A stretch of DNA of 64,000 nucleotides from Adhaeribacter swui (lineage in GTDB: Bacteria > Bacteroidota > Bacteroidia > Cytophagales > Hymenobacteraceae): positions 1,054,001 to 1,118,000 of the forward strand of contig NZ_CP055156.1 of NCBI RefSeq assembly GCF_014217805.1, read 5' to 3'. This document shows, in pieces, positions 51,008 to 60,902 of this stretch (position 1 is its first letter; every line of letters begins with the position of its first letter). The notes beneath the pieces are model-generated. The model had not been told where the DNA came from and did no database searches. It was given only the letters and a program-made list of their open reading frames with translations. Position numbers and translations under genes: made by a program.

Positions 51008-52783
51008 TTACCATCCCGGATTTTGGCCGAGTTTGGGATTAAGCAATCGGTCGGTTTCGGGGATCGGATACAGGTAATGTTTGGCTTCCCAGTTGCGCGG
51101 AATGTTATTCAGCCAGGTTAATTCGCCGGATGTATCGTTACTTAAACGCTGCGGATTGGCAGTGCCGCCGCTAATGGTTTCGGCTACGTTTACGTACGTT
51201 ACACCCGCTACCGGATTAGCCGGCATGGTTTTGTAAAAGGCCACGTCGGGTTTGCCGTCTTCGTTTAAATCCAGAGGCTGGTTCAGGGCTGGTACGTAGA
51301 AACCATTCCAGGGCATCTCCATTAATTCGCCGCGGTCCCAACGGATTAAATCCGAAAAGCGCTGACCTTCCAATACCAGTTCAATGCCGCGTTCGCGCCG
51401 TATTTCGAGTAAAGCCGCATCGTTTATATTGGGGAAATAATTGGTTTGCAAATACGGATCAGCTACGGTTGGTTTTTCGGCTAAGCCGCCGGTAATGCCG
51501 GCCCGCTGGCGTAAGGCGCCCACGGTGCGCTGCCAGTCTTCGTTGGTAAACGTACCCAGTTCGGCTTTGGCTTCGGCGTAGTTTAATAATACCTCGGCAA
51601 AACGGATGATAGAAATAGAGTTGTTATTCCGGCTACCGCCGTCGTAAAACGTATCGTCCAAAGTCCATTTAATGGGTTGGTAACCGGTGTAGGTGTAAGA
51701 AAATACCGGGGGAGCAGCTTCGGCTACGCCGCCGTTTAATCTTTTATAATCGCCCGCCCGAATGGTTTGTTTCAGCCGCAAGTCGCGGTTTTTCACTTCC
51801 TCGGCGAAGGTTAAGGTTTGATAATCAGGCTTACTGGTAAACGGCGTACCATCCAGGTTTAAATAGGTATTTACAAACGTGCGGATTAAGCTTACCCGGG
51901 CTCCATACGTTGCGCTGGTCCAGTACCAGTTGGCATCGTTAAAGATACTTAAAGCCGGATCCACTACAGCCGACAAAATAATTTCGGAAGTTACGGGCTT
52001 TTGGCTGATAAATAACTGGCGATACGCGTTGTCGGGGCCGCCGGCGGTGTTCAGGCTAAAACCGCCTTCTTTCATGACGGTTTCGGCGGCAGTGGCGGCT
52101 TCGGTTAGCCAGGCGTTGGCGCTACTTTCCTGGCCGTATTCGGGGTGGTATTTCCGGAAAGTACCTTCGAACAAACAAACCCGGCTTTTAAAAGCGTACG
52201 CCACGTATTTGGTAATTAAACTGCGGGAGTTGTCGCTGGTGGTGGTAATGTTGGCGCAGGCGTAATTTAAATCGGCCAAAACCGAATCCATTACCGTAGC
52301 CCGCGAATCGCGGCCGTTGTACAAAGCCGGATCATCCACGGACATGGGCGTGTTAATCCAAGGCACATCGCCAAAGCGTTTTACTTTGTCAAAATAAAAC
52401 CAGGCCCGGAAAAACTTAGCAATGCCCAGATAATGCCTGCGCACGCCGGGCGCAATGTTAGGATCGTTGTTGTTAGCGATAAAATAATTAATGTTGCGCA
52501 GGCCGGTCCAGGTCCAGCCATCGCTTTGCCGCGGACCAAAGGCACCGGGTACCAAAAACTCGGGCACCTGGGTACGGGCGGCGTAATCGCTCATGGCGTC
52601 GCCGCGGTGAATATCGTTGCCAGTGGGTAAAATATCGTAAAACGAAGTAGTGTATAAATCCAGGCCTCTTTCGCTGCTAAACACCGCTTCTTTGGTGGCG
52701 GTAGATTCGGGCGTTTCGTTTAGTTCGCAACCCGAAAGAAAAGCGCCGAACAACAGCAGCCATATTATTTGCTTTTTCATCAT
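51008..52783 (-). CDS. RagB/SusD family nutrient-binding lipoprotein
   Basis: A 591-residue surface lipoprotein with lipobox FLSGC (Cys19). The SusD-like alpha-helical TPR scaffold includes FRAWFYFDKVKRFGDVPWI, and the C-terminal RagB domain has IIRFAEVLLNYAEAKAELG, RRERGIELVLEGQRFSDLIRW and HYLYPIPETD...NPKLGQNPGW. It binds a glycan or other oligomer and caps the SusC channel. It follows susC by 98 bp. The ligand is not identifiable, since no hydrolase of a defined type is next to it. Confidence 0.95.
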   Translation of the reverse strand: MMKKQIIWLLLFGAFLSGCELNETPESTATKEAVFSSERGLDLYTTSFYDILPTGNDIHRGDAMSDYAARTQVPEFLVPGAFGPRQSDGWTWTGLRNINYFIANNNDPNIAPGVRRHYLGIAKFFRAWFYFDKVKRFGDVPWINTPMSVDDPALYNGRDSRATVMDSVLADLNYACANITTTSDNSRSLITKYVAYAFKSRVCLFEGTFRKYHPEYGQESSANAWLTEAATAAETVMKEGGFSLNTAGGPDNAYRQLFISQKPVTSEIILSAVVDPALSIFNDANWYWTSATYGARVSLIRTFVNTYLNLDGTPFTSKPDYQTLTFAEEVKNRDLRLKQTIRAGDYKRLNGGVAEAAPPVFSYTYTGYQPIKWTLDDTFYDGGSRNNNSISIIRFAEVLLNYAEAKAELGTFTNEDWQRTVGALRQRAGITGGLAEKPTVADPYLQTNYFPNINDAALLEIRRERGIELVLEGQRFSDLIRWDRGELMEMPWNGFYVPALNQPLDLNEDGKPDVAFYKTMPANPVAGVTYVNVAETISGGTANPQRLSNDTSGELTWLNNIPRNWEAKHYLYPIPETDRLLNPKLGQNPGW

Positions 52784-52881
52784 CTATAAATCAGCTTGTA
52801 ACTTAATTTTTTAAATTTTTTCTTTTTTGCGGAGCGGTATTCAACTACTCCGACCAAAAATCTGCTTGTAAACCGGTAGCG

Positions 52882-55800
52882 TTAGAAAGTAATCGATACC
52901 CCACCGGTAAAGCCTTTCAGGATAGGATAGTTATAACCATTACCGCTGGAGCCATTGGTTACTACCCGGTCCGAACCGTTGAGAGTTTCTACATCCAGGT
53001 CGCGGGTGATTTTGTACAGCGGCGACCAGGTAAGTAAATTTTCGCCGGATAAGAAAACGCGGGCGCTGCTCAAGCGCAGTTTGCTCGTAATCACTTCCGG
53101 TAAATTATAGCCAATCTGGATATTTTTCATCCGCAGGTAAGCCGCGTTAATTAAGTATTTGGTTTGGGTTTGGGTAAGCTCGCCGGCCCCGTTTTGAGCT
53201 ACGTAACCCCGGTAACGCGGCAGATACGCATTCGGGTTTTGCTCCGACCAGATATTACCTAAATGCCATTCCGGCAATTTATTATACGGGCGGTTATACT
53301 GTCCCCAGAAAATAGCCGCTTCGGCCCCGGGGTACCAATCCTGGTGACCAACGCCCTGGAAGAAAGTAGAAAAGAAGAAATTATTCCAGTCGAGGTCTAG
53401 GCGTGCGCCGTAGGTGTAGCGCGGTAACGAGTTACCAATTATGCGCCTATCGCCGGGGTTTGCCACTGTATTATCGCCGTTGTTGATGACACCATCACCG
53501 TTTAGATCAGCAAATTTAATATCGCCCGGTAACCATTGCCCACTGGTAGAAGCCCGGAATAAAGCCTGACTCGGCGAGTTGTTGATTTCGTCTACGGAGG
53601 TAAAATAACCGGCCGTTTCGTAGCCCCAGATTTCGCCTAGCCGCTGACCGGCGTAGTAATCCGTTAATTTATTATCGCGGTTGTTAAACTTGGTAATTTC
53701 GGCGCGGTAATCGGCTAAAGTAAGCCGTACGCTGTAGTTAAAAGGTTTAGCCGCTACCGCAAATTGGTCTTGCCAGTTCAAGGCTACTTCCCAGCCGCTA
53801 GTTTTTAAATCGGCGTAGTTGCCTTTAGGTACATTGGTGCCAAATACGGCTGGCAAGGTCATGCCCACGGTAAACATATCGGTGGTTTTCCGGATGTACG
53901 CGTCGCCGGTAAAGGTAAGCCGGTTCCGCAGCATGCCTAGATCCAGGCCAATGTTTTGGGTAGTAGAAGTTTCCCAGGTAAGGCCATCCGGAATTACGCC
54001 GGGCTGGCTGGTTTTTTGGGGCCGTACGCCGTTCAGTACCCGGTCGGATTGCGTAATGGCAAACTGCTCCTGGAAAGCGTAGGAACTAATGTTACCGTTA
54101 CCCAAAGAACCGTAGGAAGCCCGGATTTTTAAATCCGATACCACATCGGGCGATACTTTCCAGAAAGGCTCGCCGGAAAGCCGCCAGCCCGCCGAGAAGG
54201 AAGGGAAAAAGGCAAACCGTTCATTTTCCGGAAACTTAGAAGAACCATCGTAACGGCCGCTGGCTTCGAGCAAATACCGGTCCTTGAACGAGTAATTTAA
54301 ACGGTAAAACCCGCCCATAATGGCCCATTTTTCGTAACCGCCGCTGGTAGTAATGGATTGGCCCAAAGCCAGGTTCAAATCCTGAGCCCCCGGGTAAATT
54401 AAACCATTGCGTAAAGTTTGCAGCGCCTGATACGTCGATTGCTCGTAGTTGTAGCCGGCCATGGCTTTAAAATAATGCGCCTCGTTAAAATTGGTTTCGT
54501 ACTCCCCGAACAAGTTAGCCGCCAAGTAATTGGTTTCGCGATAGGTATCCTGAATATCGTTGGTATTTAGGCCCACGTACTCGATTACCCCGGGTTTGCG
54601 GCTATACGGCACGGCCACCCGGATTTGCTTTTGGTCGTCGTCGGTGTTGCGGAAAGTAAAGTTACCTTTTACCCGCAGTTTATTTTCTAAAAATTTGGTC
54701 GTAAAACCGGTGGTATTCCGGATTACGCGCTGGTTCATGTCGATGCCATTTTTGCCGTACCAGAAATCGCCCACGGTATAAGCCGCGGAGTAAGTTAAAG
54801 TACCATCGGGGTTAAACATCGGGGACATGGTGTGGCCTTCGTCGGCGATATTGCGCCAGATACCGCCGCCCTCGCCTACGTTCAAGGGGTTGTGGTATTT
54901 TAACTGGGTGTAATCGGTGTTGTTATCAATCTGGAGCCAAGAGAACAAATCGATGGTACCTTTTGCCCGGAAGTTATAGGTGTTAAAATCGTCGGAATTA
55001 TAGCGGAACAAACCGTTTTGGTTGTAGTACCGGCCGGTGGCGTAAAAACTGGCTTTGCCGCTGCTGCCCGAAACCGCTACGTTGTGCTCGGTGGCGCTGG
55101 TATGGTCTTTATACAACTCTTTGTACCAGTCCATATTTTCGTAATATACGTACTCGCCGTTAGGGCCTACTTCGGTTTTAGGTAACGTAGGGTCGTTGGC
55201 TCTTTTTTCAAATTCGGCGAGGTATTCCGGCGAGAAACGTACCGTTTTGTTTACGTTCTGCGGGGTTTGCGAATAGTTGTTCCAGGCGGTCCAGCCTTCG
55301 TTAAACATTTTAGCAAACGTGTAACCATCTGTTACAAAATCGGGCACGGCCGTGGGGCTTTTTATGGAATGGTTTACCGAGTAGGTAACGCTGGTTTTAT
55401 CTTTCGTGGGATTTTTGGTGGTAATCAGCACTACCCCAAAGGCGCCCCGCGCCCCGTAAATAGCCGCCGAGGAAGCATCTTTCAGCACCGACACGCTGGC
55501 GATATCGGCGGGGTTCAGCAAACTGGGATTGCCTTCTACCCCATCAATCAACACCAAGGCATTACCGCCTTGCCCAATAGACGTAGCTCCCCGAATGTTA
55601 AAGGTTGGCGACTGAATGGGTTTACCATCCGTAGGTATCAAATTTAGGTTAGGGATTACTCCTTGTAAACCTTGCCCTACGTTGGATACGGGCCGGTTTT
55701 CGAAAACTTCGGCGGTTACTTGGTCTACGGCGCCGGTCAGGTTAACTTTTTTCTGGGTACCATAGCCCACTACCACCACTTCGTTTAAGCTTTGGGTATC

Positions 55801-56190
55801 TTCGGGCAAGGTTACGTTTACAGCAGTTTGGTTCGTAACCGGGATTTCCTGCTTTAAATAACCAATAAACGAAAATACCAGCACTGGCGAAGTGCCCGGG
55901 TCAATGTTTAAAGTAAACTTACCTTCCGGATCGGTAATAGCGCCATTGTTGGTTCCTTTTACTACCACCGAAACGCCCGGTAATGGCTGACCAGCAGCAT
56001 CTTTCACCTGACCCGTGATAGGCCTGGTTTGCGGCAGACTGTTCTGAAAAATAAGCGTGGATCGGTTTAAAAATTGGTTACTACTTCCGGCGCTAAATCC
56101 ATCTAAGGGGTTGATTAAAGCGGTCGCCATTAACAACTGAGCTAAAGGGAGCGAAATAACCTTTCTGTTTTTACGTAGTTTTTTATGCAT
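52882..56190 (-). CDS. SusC/RagA family TonB-linked outer-membrane protein
   Basis: The ATG at 56190 gives 1102 residues with a basic, hydrophobic signal (MHKKLRKNRKVISLPLAQLL); an ATG 14 codons earlier (56232) is possible but less signal-like. A carboxypeptidase-like domain (ITGQVKDAAGQPLPGVSVVVKGT...) is followed by the NEVVVVGYGTQKKVNLTGAV TonB-box region, the plug (VLKDASSAAIYGARGAFGVVLITTK) and the barrel. The C-terminus ends in F. Together with SusD it forms a TonB-driven nutrient importer. Confidence 0.95.
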   Translation of the reverse strand: MHKKLRKNRKVISLPLAQLLMATALINPLDGFSAGSSNQFLNRSTLIFQNSLPQTRPITGQVKDAAGQPLPGVSVVVKGTNNGAITDPEGKFTLNIDPGTSPVLVFSFIGYLKQEIPVTNQTAVNVTLPEDTQSLNEVVVVGYGTQKKVNLTGAVDQVTAEVFENRPVSNVGQGLQGVIPNLNLIPTDGKPIQSPTFNIRGATSIGQGGNALVLIDGVEGNPSLLNPADIASVSVLKDASSAAIYGARGAFGVVLITTKNPTKDKTSVTYSVNHSIKSPTAVPDFVTDGYTFAKMFNEGWTAWNNYSQTPQNVNKTVRFSPEYLAEFEKRANDPTLPKTEVGPNGEYVYYENMDWYKELYKDHTSATEHNVAVSGSSGKASFYATGRYYNQNGLFRYNSDDFNTYNFRAKGTIDLFSWLQIDNNTDYTQLKYHNPLNVGEGGGIWRNIADEGHTMSPMFNPDGTLTYSAAYTVGDFWYGKNGIDMNQRVIRNTTGFTTKFLENKLRVKGNFTFRNTDDDQKQIRVAVPYSRKPGVIEYVGLNTNDIQDTYRETNYLAANLFGEYETNFNEAHYFKAMAGYNYEQSTYQALQTLRNGLIYPGAQDLNLALGQSITTSGGYEKWAIMGGFYRLNYSFKDRYLLEASGRYDGSSKFPENERFAFFPSFSAGWRLSGEPFWKVSPDVVSDLKIRASYGSLGNGNISSYAFQEQFAITQSDRVLNGVRPQKTSQPGVIPDGLTWETSTTQNIGLDLGMLRNRLTFTGDAYIRKTTDMFTVGMTLPAVFGTNVPKGNYADLKTSGWEVALNWQDQFAVAAKPFNYSVRLTLADYRAEITKFNNRDNKLTDYYAGQRLGEIWGYETAGYFTSVDEINNSPSQALFRASTSGQWLPGDIKFADLNGDGVINNGDNTVANPGDRRIIGNSLPRYTYGARLDLDWNNFFFSTFFQGVGHQDWYPGAEAAIFWGQYNRPYNKLPEWHLGNIWSEQNPNAYLPRYRGYVAQNGAGELTQTQTKYLINAAYLRMKNIQIGYNLPEVITSKLRLSSARVFLSGENLLTWSPLYKITRDLDVETLNGSDRVVTNGSSGNGYNYPILKGFTGGVSITF

Positions 56191-56928
56191 GGCTTTACTA
56201 TTTAGTACAAAGGAATATGGCTTCAGGTGCATCCTGAAAAACTAAATTAGTTGGGGGCAGGTAGCTAAAGAGAGCGGAAATTCTAAATAACAGACCTTAA
56301 TCTACGCTGCTGACGCGGGTGCAGAAATAGGTTGAAAACCTGAAAATAAGAGTCGTGGCGAATAATTTCAAATTTAATCAAAATAATAATTTCTGGTATG
56401 CGTGTTACTTCACGTTCCTGCCTTTTTAACAGGAACCTAATTTCGTCGCAAAGGAACAAATACAGATTTATTCTGAATCTCTTCATTCTGTTAAATTTAT
56501 ATTATCAATCGACCAGAATAAAATTTTAAAAATAATAATTTAATAACATACCAAACAAAACCCGCAAAAAAAGGTACTGGTAGCAACTCGCCACACATTG
56601 GAGATTTGTTTATCTGATTTTAATTTTTCTGCTTTATTTAATTAATTACCCGCGTTACTAAGGAACAAAGCAGATAACCTAGCATTGGGGTTAAACGTAA
56701 TTCTTTGCGCATAACAAAGCCCTTTTTTATAGAATTGTAAAATCCTTAATTTAGGGCAGTTGCTTTGCTCAGTTAGCGAAATTTTTAAAATTTTAAATTT
56801 TCAGCCCGAATAAATGCCGGATAAATAAGCCTCGATAATAAAAGCCGGCTATGGCAAAGTAACTTGCCGAACAATTACAGCAGATACTTGTACTAAAGTA
56901 AACTTTTACGATTTAACACAACTTTTTA
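56191..56928. other. Long gene-free divergent region upstream of susC
   Basis: I see no gene. AT-rich tracts (ATTTTTAAAATTTTAAATTTTC near 56781) are the most obvious feature. A 67-codon minus frame at 56283-56486 has no family match. Such a long leader could hold regulatory sites for the SusCD operon, but I cannot name one. Confidence 0.4.
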
Positions 56929-58188
56929 ATGGATGCGCTTAAATTATTCCATAACAGTCCTGAAAACCTGATTGTAGTTTCCCCGGAGTATAAAATTTTA
57001 GATGCCACTAATGCCTATTTGCAGGTAACCCGCCGCCAACGGGAAGAAATTGTAGGGCTGCATTTTCTTTTAGAAGCTTACCCCGACCCGAACTATACTT
57101 TTGAGGAAAACCCCGTTAGAATATCTTTCGAGAAAGTACTGCAAACCAAAAAAGTAGATTACATGGAGCTGGTAAGCTACCGGATTGCTTTACCGGAATT
57201 TGAAGGCGGCGGTTTCTACGACAGTTACTGGGAAGCATCGCATACCCCTGTGCTGGATGATGCAGGCAACATAGAATACATTATTCAAAAAACCATTGAT
57301 GTTACCGAACGAGAACTGGCCCGGCAGGCGCGGGTTATCAGCGAAAAGAAATTTAAATTTTTAATGGATACCATTCCGCAGGTAATTTTCACGACAGATG
57401 GTGCCGGCAAAGTAAACCACATTAACAAACGACTGATTAACTATACGGGGATTTCGGAAGAAGAAGGCTATAGCCCGGATTTTGATTGGAGCACGTTGGT
57501 TCATCCGGAAGACTTACCGCGATTAACCAGCAGCGTGCAGGAAGCTTTAAAACAAAAAAATGAGTTTCAGGCGGAGCTGCGCATCCGTAACCAAAATGGC
57601 CAATACCGTTGGTTCATCAACAAAACTACCCCAGTGCGCTTAGATGAAACCAACGAAATACTTATGTGGGTAGGCAGTTGCACCGATATTCACAGCACCA
57701 AGCAAATGGTGCAGGAACTACTGGAAACCAACGAACAAATGGCCGCTTTATCAGATCAGGTGCAATTAGCGTTTAACAAAGCCGAAGCCGAGCGCAAAAC
57801 CCTGGAGCGGCTGATTATAGAGGCGCCCGCTTTCTTTTGCATCTTAAAAGGCCCACAACACCGGTTTGAGTTAATTAACGATAAATACCAGCAACTTTTA
57901 CCCGCCAAAAACATTAAAGGCCGTACCGTAGCTGAAGTAATGCCCGAGGTAGTAGAACAAGGCTATATTCAAATTCTGGATAAGGTATACCAAACCGGCG
58001 AAACTTTTTCGGCGGAGGAAGTGCCTATTAAATTAGACCGCCAGGCCACCGGCGAGTTAGAAGAAATCTATGTTTCTTTTGTTTACCAGGCAATCTACGA
58101 CGAAAATCAACAAATTTCCGGCATTATGGTGTGCGGCAACGAAGTAAGTGAAAATGTAAAACTCCGGCAACAACTACAAATCCGCTAG
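56929..58188 (+). CDS. PAS domain protein lacking an output domain
   Basis: A 419-residue cytoplasmic protein composed of three PAS-like domains: about 5-130 (LIVVSPEYKILDATNAYLQVT), about 138-265 (PAS_3 type; FDWSTLVHPEDLPRLTSSVQEAL, GQYRWFINKTTPV) and about 295-415 (LKGPQHRFELINDKYQQLLPAKNIKGRTVAEVMPEV). A coiled coil (LLETNEQMAALSDQVQLAFNKAEAERKTLERL) separates the last two. There is no histidine kinase, GGDEF or receptor module before the stop, so the protein is PAS-only. A small CZB-like protein follows 46 bp later and may be its partner. Confidence 0.85.
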   Translation: MDALKLFHNSPENLIVVSPEYKILDATNAYLQVTRRQREEIVGLHFLLEAYPDPNYTFEENPVRISFEKVLQTKKVDYMELVSYRIALPEFEGGGFYDSYWEASHTPVLDDAGNIEYIIQKTIDVTERELARQARVISEKKFKFLMDTIPQVIFTTDGAGKVNHINKRLINYTGISEEEGYSPDFDWSTLVHPEDLPRLTSSVQEALKQKNEFQAELRIRNQNGQYRWFINKTTPVRLDETNEILMWVGSCTDIHSTKQMVQELLETNEQMAALSDQVQLAFNKAEAERKTLERLIIEAPAFFCILKGPQHRFELINDKYQQLLPAKNIKGRTVAEVMPEVVEQGYIQILDKVYQTGETFSAEEVPIKLDRQATGELEEIYVSFVYQAIYDENQQISGIMVCGNEVSENVKLRQQLQIR

Positions 58189-58234
58189 TAAGAATAAAAC
58201 AGTTGTAATGCATTATGGAAGAAACTATTAAAGG

Positions 58235-58585
58235 ATGAATGCGGCTCAGGTAGATTTACAACAATTACGTATTAAGCATATTTTATATAAAGCAAAGGTG
58301 CGTTCTGCCGTATATGGTGGCTCGTACGATGCAGCTTTTTTTTCCCGTTTAGGTCCGGTAAATACCTGGTTCGACTCTGTGGGTTTGCTTAAATATAAAA
58401 ACGAACCCGAAATGCGGGAATTAAATGGCTTACAACAAGAAATAAATTTATTCGTGAATCACTTAACTGATTTATACAAACGAGGCAAAATAGACGAAGC
58501 TTACGATGGTTTAAGTGTGATAGAAGAAAAATCGATTCAGTTTTTAAATCTTGTAACGCTTATGGAGCAAAGGCTGGGCGATTAA
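58235..58585 (+). CDS. CZB-like helical protein lacking most zinc ligands
   Basis: A 116-residue all-helical protein. Its layout matches the chemoreceptor zinc-binding (CZB) domain: His15 in IKHILYKAKVRSAVYGG, then FSRLGPVNTWFDSVGLLKYKNEPEMRELNGL, then LYKRGKIDEAYDGL and IQFLNLVTLME. At the CxLGxW position a Ser37 replaces Cys, and the HxxxH pair reads Gln67/Asn71. Only one of four ligands is left, so zinc binding is unlikely. It lies next to a PAS-only protein. The CZB match is my inference from pattern. Confidence 0.55.
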   Translation: MNAAQVDLQQLRIKHILYKAKVRSAVYGGSYDAAFFSRLGPVNTWFDSVGLLKYKNEPEMRELNGLQQEINLFVNHLTDLYKRGKIDEAYDGLSVIEEKSIQFLNLVTLMEQRLGD

Positions 58586-58994
58586 CCTTTCCCTAAACAC
58601 AAGTATTAAGGTATTAGATTTTAGACTTTGGGGAGAACAAAGCGGTTAAACCGAAATAGTTAAACACCTGTACCTCTTTACTTATATGCTTTTTAGAAAT
58701 TAAAAAATTTAAAAAATTATTAAAACAGGTAAAAAGCAGCTAGTCCGGGAGCTGAAATTAAAACAAGCACAACCAGCATTAGTAACTTCCGGCAAAGCAG
58801 CTTCTGCTGCATTTAGCTTGTAACAGGCTTACACCTAGGCTGCAGCAGAACAACAAGAAAAAGAAATTAAAAATAGATTAAAAAAAAATTAAAAGAGCAG
58901 GCAATTTATAAAACCATTGCCGTTAATCTAAGTATAAAAACACATAGTATAAATACGTAGTTAACAAACCAGCAGCATGTATTGAAGGAGGATA
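58586..58994. other. Gene-free stretch with a 10-bp inverted repeat
   Basis: AT-rich. TTCTGCTGCA (58802-58811) and TGCAGCAGAA (58841-58850) can form a hairpin with a 29-nt loop. No gene is seen before the unusually strong Shine-Dalgarno at 58986-58992. Confidence 0.45.
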
Positions 58995-59255
58995 GTGGTG
59001 GTAAGATCTAAACAAACAATTTATGAGTACTTAATTGAGCCTTCGCCGCTGTTTTTAAAACAAGTAGTAGAAATAGCCGAAACCAAGGAATACATTTTAG
59101 TACAGGATACCCGCGAGATAAAAAAACGGGCCATCCCCGATCAGGTTATTCAAAACTTTGAAAGCCGGCTGCAGTACTTATGCCGGTATACGTGCCGCTG
59201 CCAGGAATACGATGGCGTTACCTATTTATTGATTCCCAAAACCAACGATAATTAG
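58995..59255 (+). CDS. Small hypothetical protein (86 aa), GTG start
   Basis: A GTG at 58995 or 58998 follows AAGGAGG (58986-58992), an unusually full ribosome site for this phylum; the second GTG has the better spacing. The product (85-86 residues) begins with RSKQTIYEYLIEPSPLFLKQVVEIAETKEY and has LCRYTCRCQ, three closely spaced Cys of possible metal or disulfide role. No family is recognised. It is transcribed alone. Confidence 0.6.
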   Translation: MVVRSKQTIYEYLIEPSPLFLKQVVEIAETKEYILVQDTREIKKRAIPDQVIQNFESRLQYLCRYTCRCQEYDGVTYLLIPKTNDN

Positions 59256-59685
59256 TTTTCTTCGGTAGTTTTTGCGTCTGCGGGTTCCGTACAGTTCCTG
59301 CCTTAATTACGCCTTTTCTTACCTTTACCAGCCTGTGGCCGGGTAATGCATCACCTCTCACTTCCTGGGAGAAACAACTAATTCTATCTTAAAAAATAAA
59401 GCTTGGCTTTCTGTTATTACGTTAAAGTAAGTTTACTCCTTCTTTATTCTGTAACCGGTAAATTCTTTATAAAGGATTGCTGCCGCTTACAAGCTTAACC
59501 AAAAACAAAATTTTTTAAATTTTTCTATTTTACTGGTTTATTGCGGCCTTACCCAAAGAACATAACCCTTAAGCATGCGATTATATATTTAAAAACAGCA
59601 TGAACGCCGAAAGGCCTAGTTTTATAATTATTTTCCTTTTGCCCGCATGGCTAATCTGTAAATTTGCGGATAAAATCTTACTAGA
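59256..59685. other. Gene-free stretch
   Basis: No gene, repeat or RNA is recognised. There is an AT-rich tract AATTTTTTAAATTTTTC near 59510. Frames here are all below 30 codons and without family match. Confidence 0.4.
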
Positions 59686-60201
59686 ATGTTTGCCGATTTT
59701 AACCGGACTGTTGATTACTGGCTAGCCGCATTAGAACCATACAGCTTGGCGCAGTTGTGTGCCCAACCCTCGCCCGGCAGTTGGTCGTTAGGGCAGTTGT
59801 ACCTGCACCTGATCAACGACACCACTTTTTTTATCGATCAGATAAAAACGTGCGTTGTCACCAATGACCATGCTGACCAGGAAGCTTCCTTATTTGCACA
59901 AACGTTGTTCCGGAATAATGCTTTTCCGGACGAGGTGATTGAAGGCTCCCCGGAAAACGCCTTTATTCCGCAACCTACCAGTAAAGAACAGCTTCGGCAT
60001 CGCCTTCAGGATTTGAAAGTGGCTATGAATCAGGCGGCCGCTTTGCTGCAAAATTCTGCTTTTAAGGGCAAAACCAAACATCCCGGTTTAAACTATTTTA
60101 ACGCGGCCGAATGGCTGCAATTTGCGGAAATGCATTTTCGCCATCACCTCCGGCAAAAGCAAAGAATCGATCTGTTTTTGCAATCACGGAACTGGGAATA
60201 A
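59686..60201 (+). CDS. DinB family protein
   Basis: A 171-residue four-helix-bundle protein of the DinB/DfsB type. It has SPGSWSLGQLYLHLIND (first metal His) and AEWLQFAEMHFRHHLRQKQRI (second and third His), the usual three-His site of the family. Members are metal-dependent thiol transferases or of unknown function. It has no signal peptide and is transcribed alone. Confidence 0.88.
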   Translation: MFADFNRTVDYWLAALEPYSLAQLCAQPSPGSWSLGQLYLHLINDTTFFIDQIKTCVVTNDHADQEASLFAQTLFRNNAFPDEVIEGSPENAFIPQPTSKEQLRHRLQDLKVAMNQAAALLQNSAFKGKTKHPGLNYFNAAEWLQFAEMHFRHHLRQKQRIDLFLQSRNWE

Positions 60202-60405
60202 CTGGGGCTATGTACCCTAGTGCGCTGTATTAACACTTACCAAAATTTGAGCAGTTAGGACAAGCATTATTTTTAAAAACAGGTTTAATTAAACACCGGA
60301 AAATGGCCTTGTTTTTTCTGAACATTGCTATTTATAAAAAACGCCCTTATATTAAGCTATTTAATCCGTTAACCACTTGGTATACTTTATAGCCTCAAAT
60401 TTTAA

Positions 60406-60819
60406 ATGTCCGATTCTTCAGTAGGTAAGATAGTTAAATGGAAAGAAACGGTTTACGTAAAAATGTGTATCCAGGACGACATTTGCCAGGCCTATTTTAA
60501 ACCTATAAAAGTTCTGGACCTAGCCATTGCTAAAATTACCGTTCACGATCGGATAGTATTTTTTAGAAATAAATCTTATCCTTGTTTGTTTGACGTAACG
60601 CAGGTAAACCAAATTACCAAAGAAGCCCGGGATTACATGGCCGCAGAAGGCAATCAATTAGTAGTGGCCAGCGCCATGCTCATTAACTCGCCCATGCTCC
60701 GGATGATCGCTAACTTTTACATGATGGTAAGTAAACCTAAAAATCCGACGCAACTTTTTACGGATAAGCACCGGGCTCTGGAATGGCTCAAGCCATTTAG
60801 AGATACCTCTTTCGTTTAG
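60406..60819 (+). CDS. Hypothetical protein (STAS/SpoIIAA-like)
   Basis: A 137-residue protein with the layout of small STAS/SpoIIAA-like proteins common in Bacteroidota: FFRNKSYPCLFDVTQVNQITKEARDYMAAEG in the middle and TQLFTDKHRALEWLKPF at the end. It probably plays a regulatory or scaffold part, but no partner is visible nearby. Named family uncertain. Confidence 0.65.
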   Translation: MSDSSVGKIVKWKETVYVKMCIQDDICQAYFKPIKVLDLAIAKITVHDRIVFFRNKSYPCLFDVTQVNQITKEARDYMAAEGNQLVVASAMLINSPMLRMIANFYMMVSKPKNPTQLFTDKHRALEWLKPFRDTSFV

Positions 60820-60902
60820 GCCACTTGTACTTTTAAAGAGCAGATAATTAAAATTTTTAAAAAATTTAATTTTTCCGGAAGCATTTATTGGCAAGTCCCG
60901 GG

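Noticed and set aside
56283-56486. 67-codon minus frame upstream of susC
   Set aside because: AT-rich, no family, would sit in the long leader of the divergent region.
58802-58850. tRNA-like or riboswitch structure
   Set aside because: Only one 10-bp stem; no cloverleaf and no known aptamer motif.
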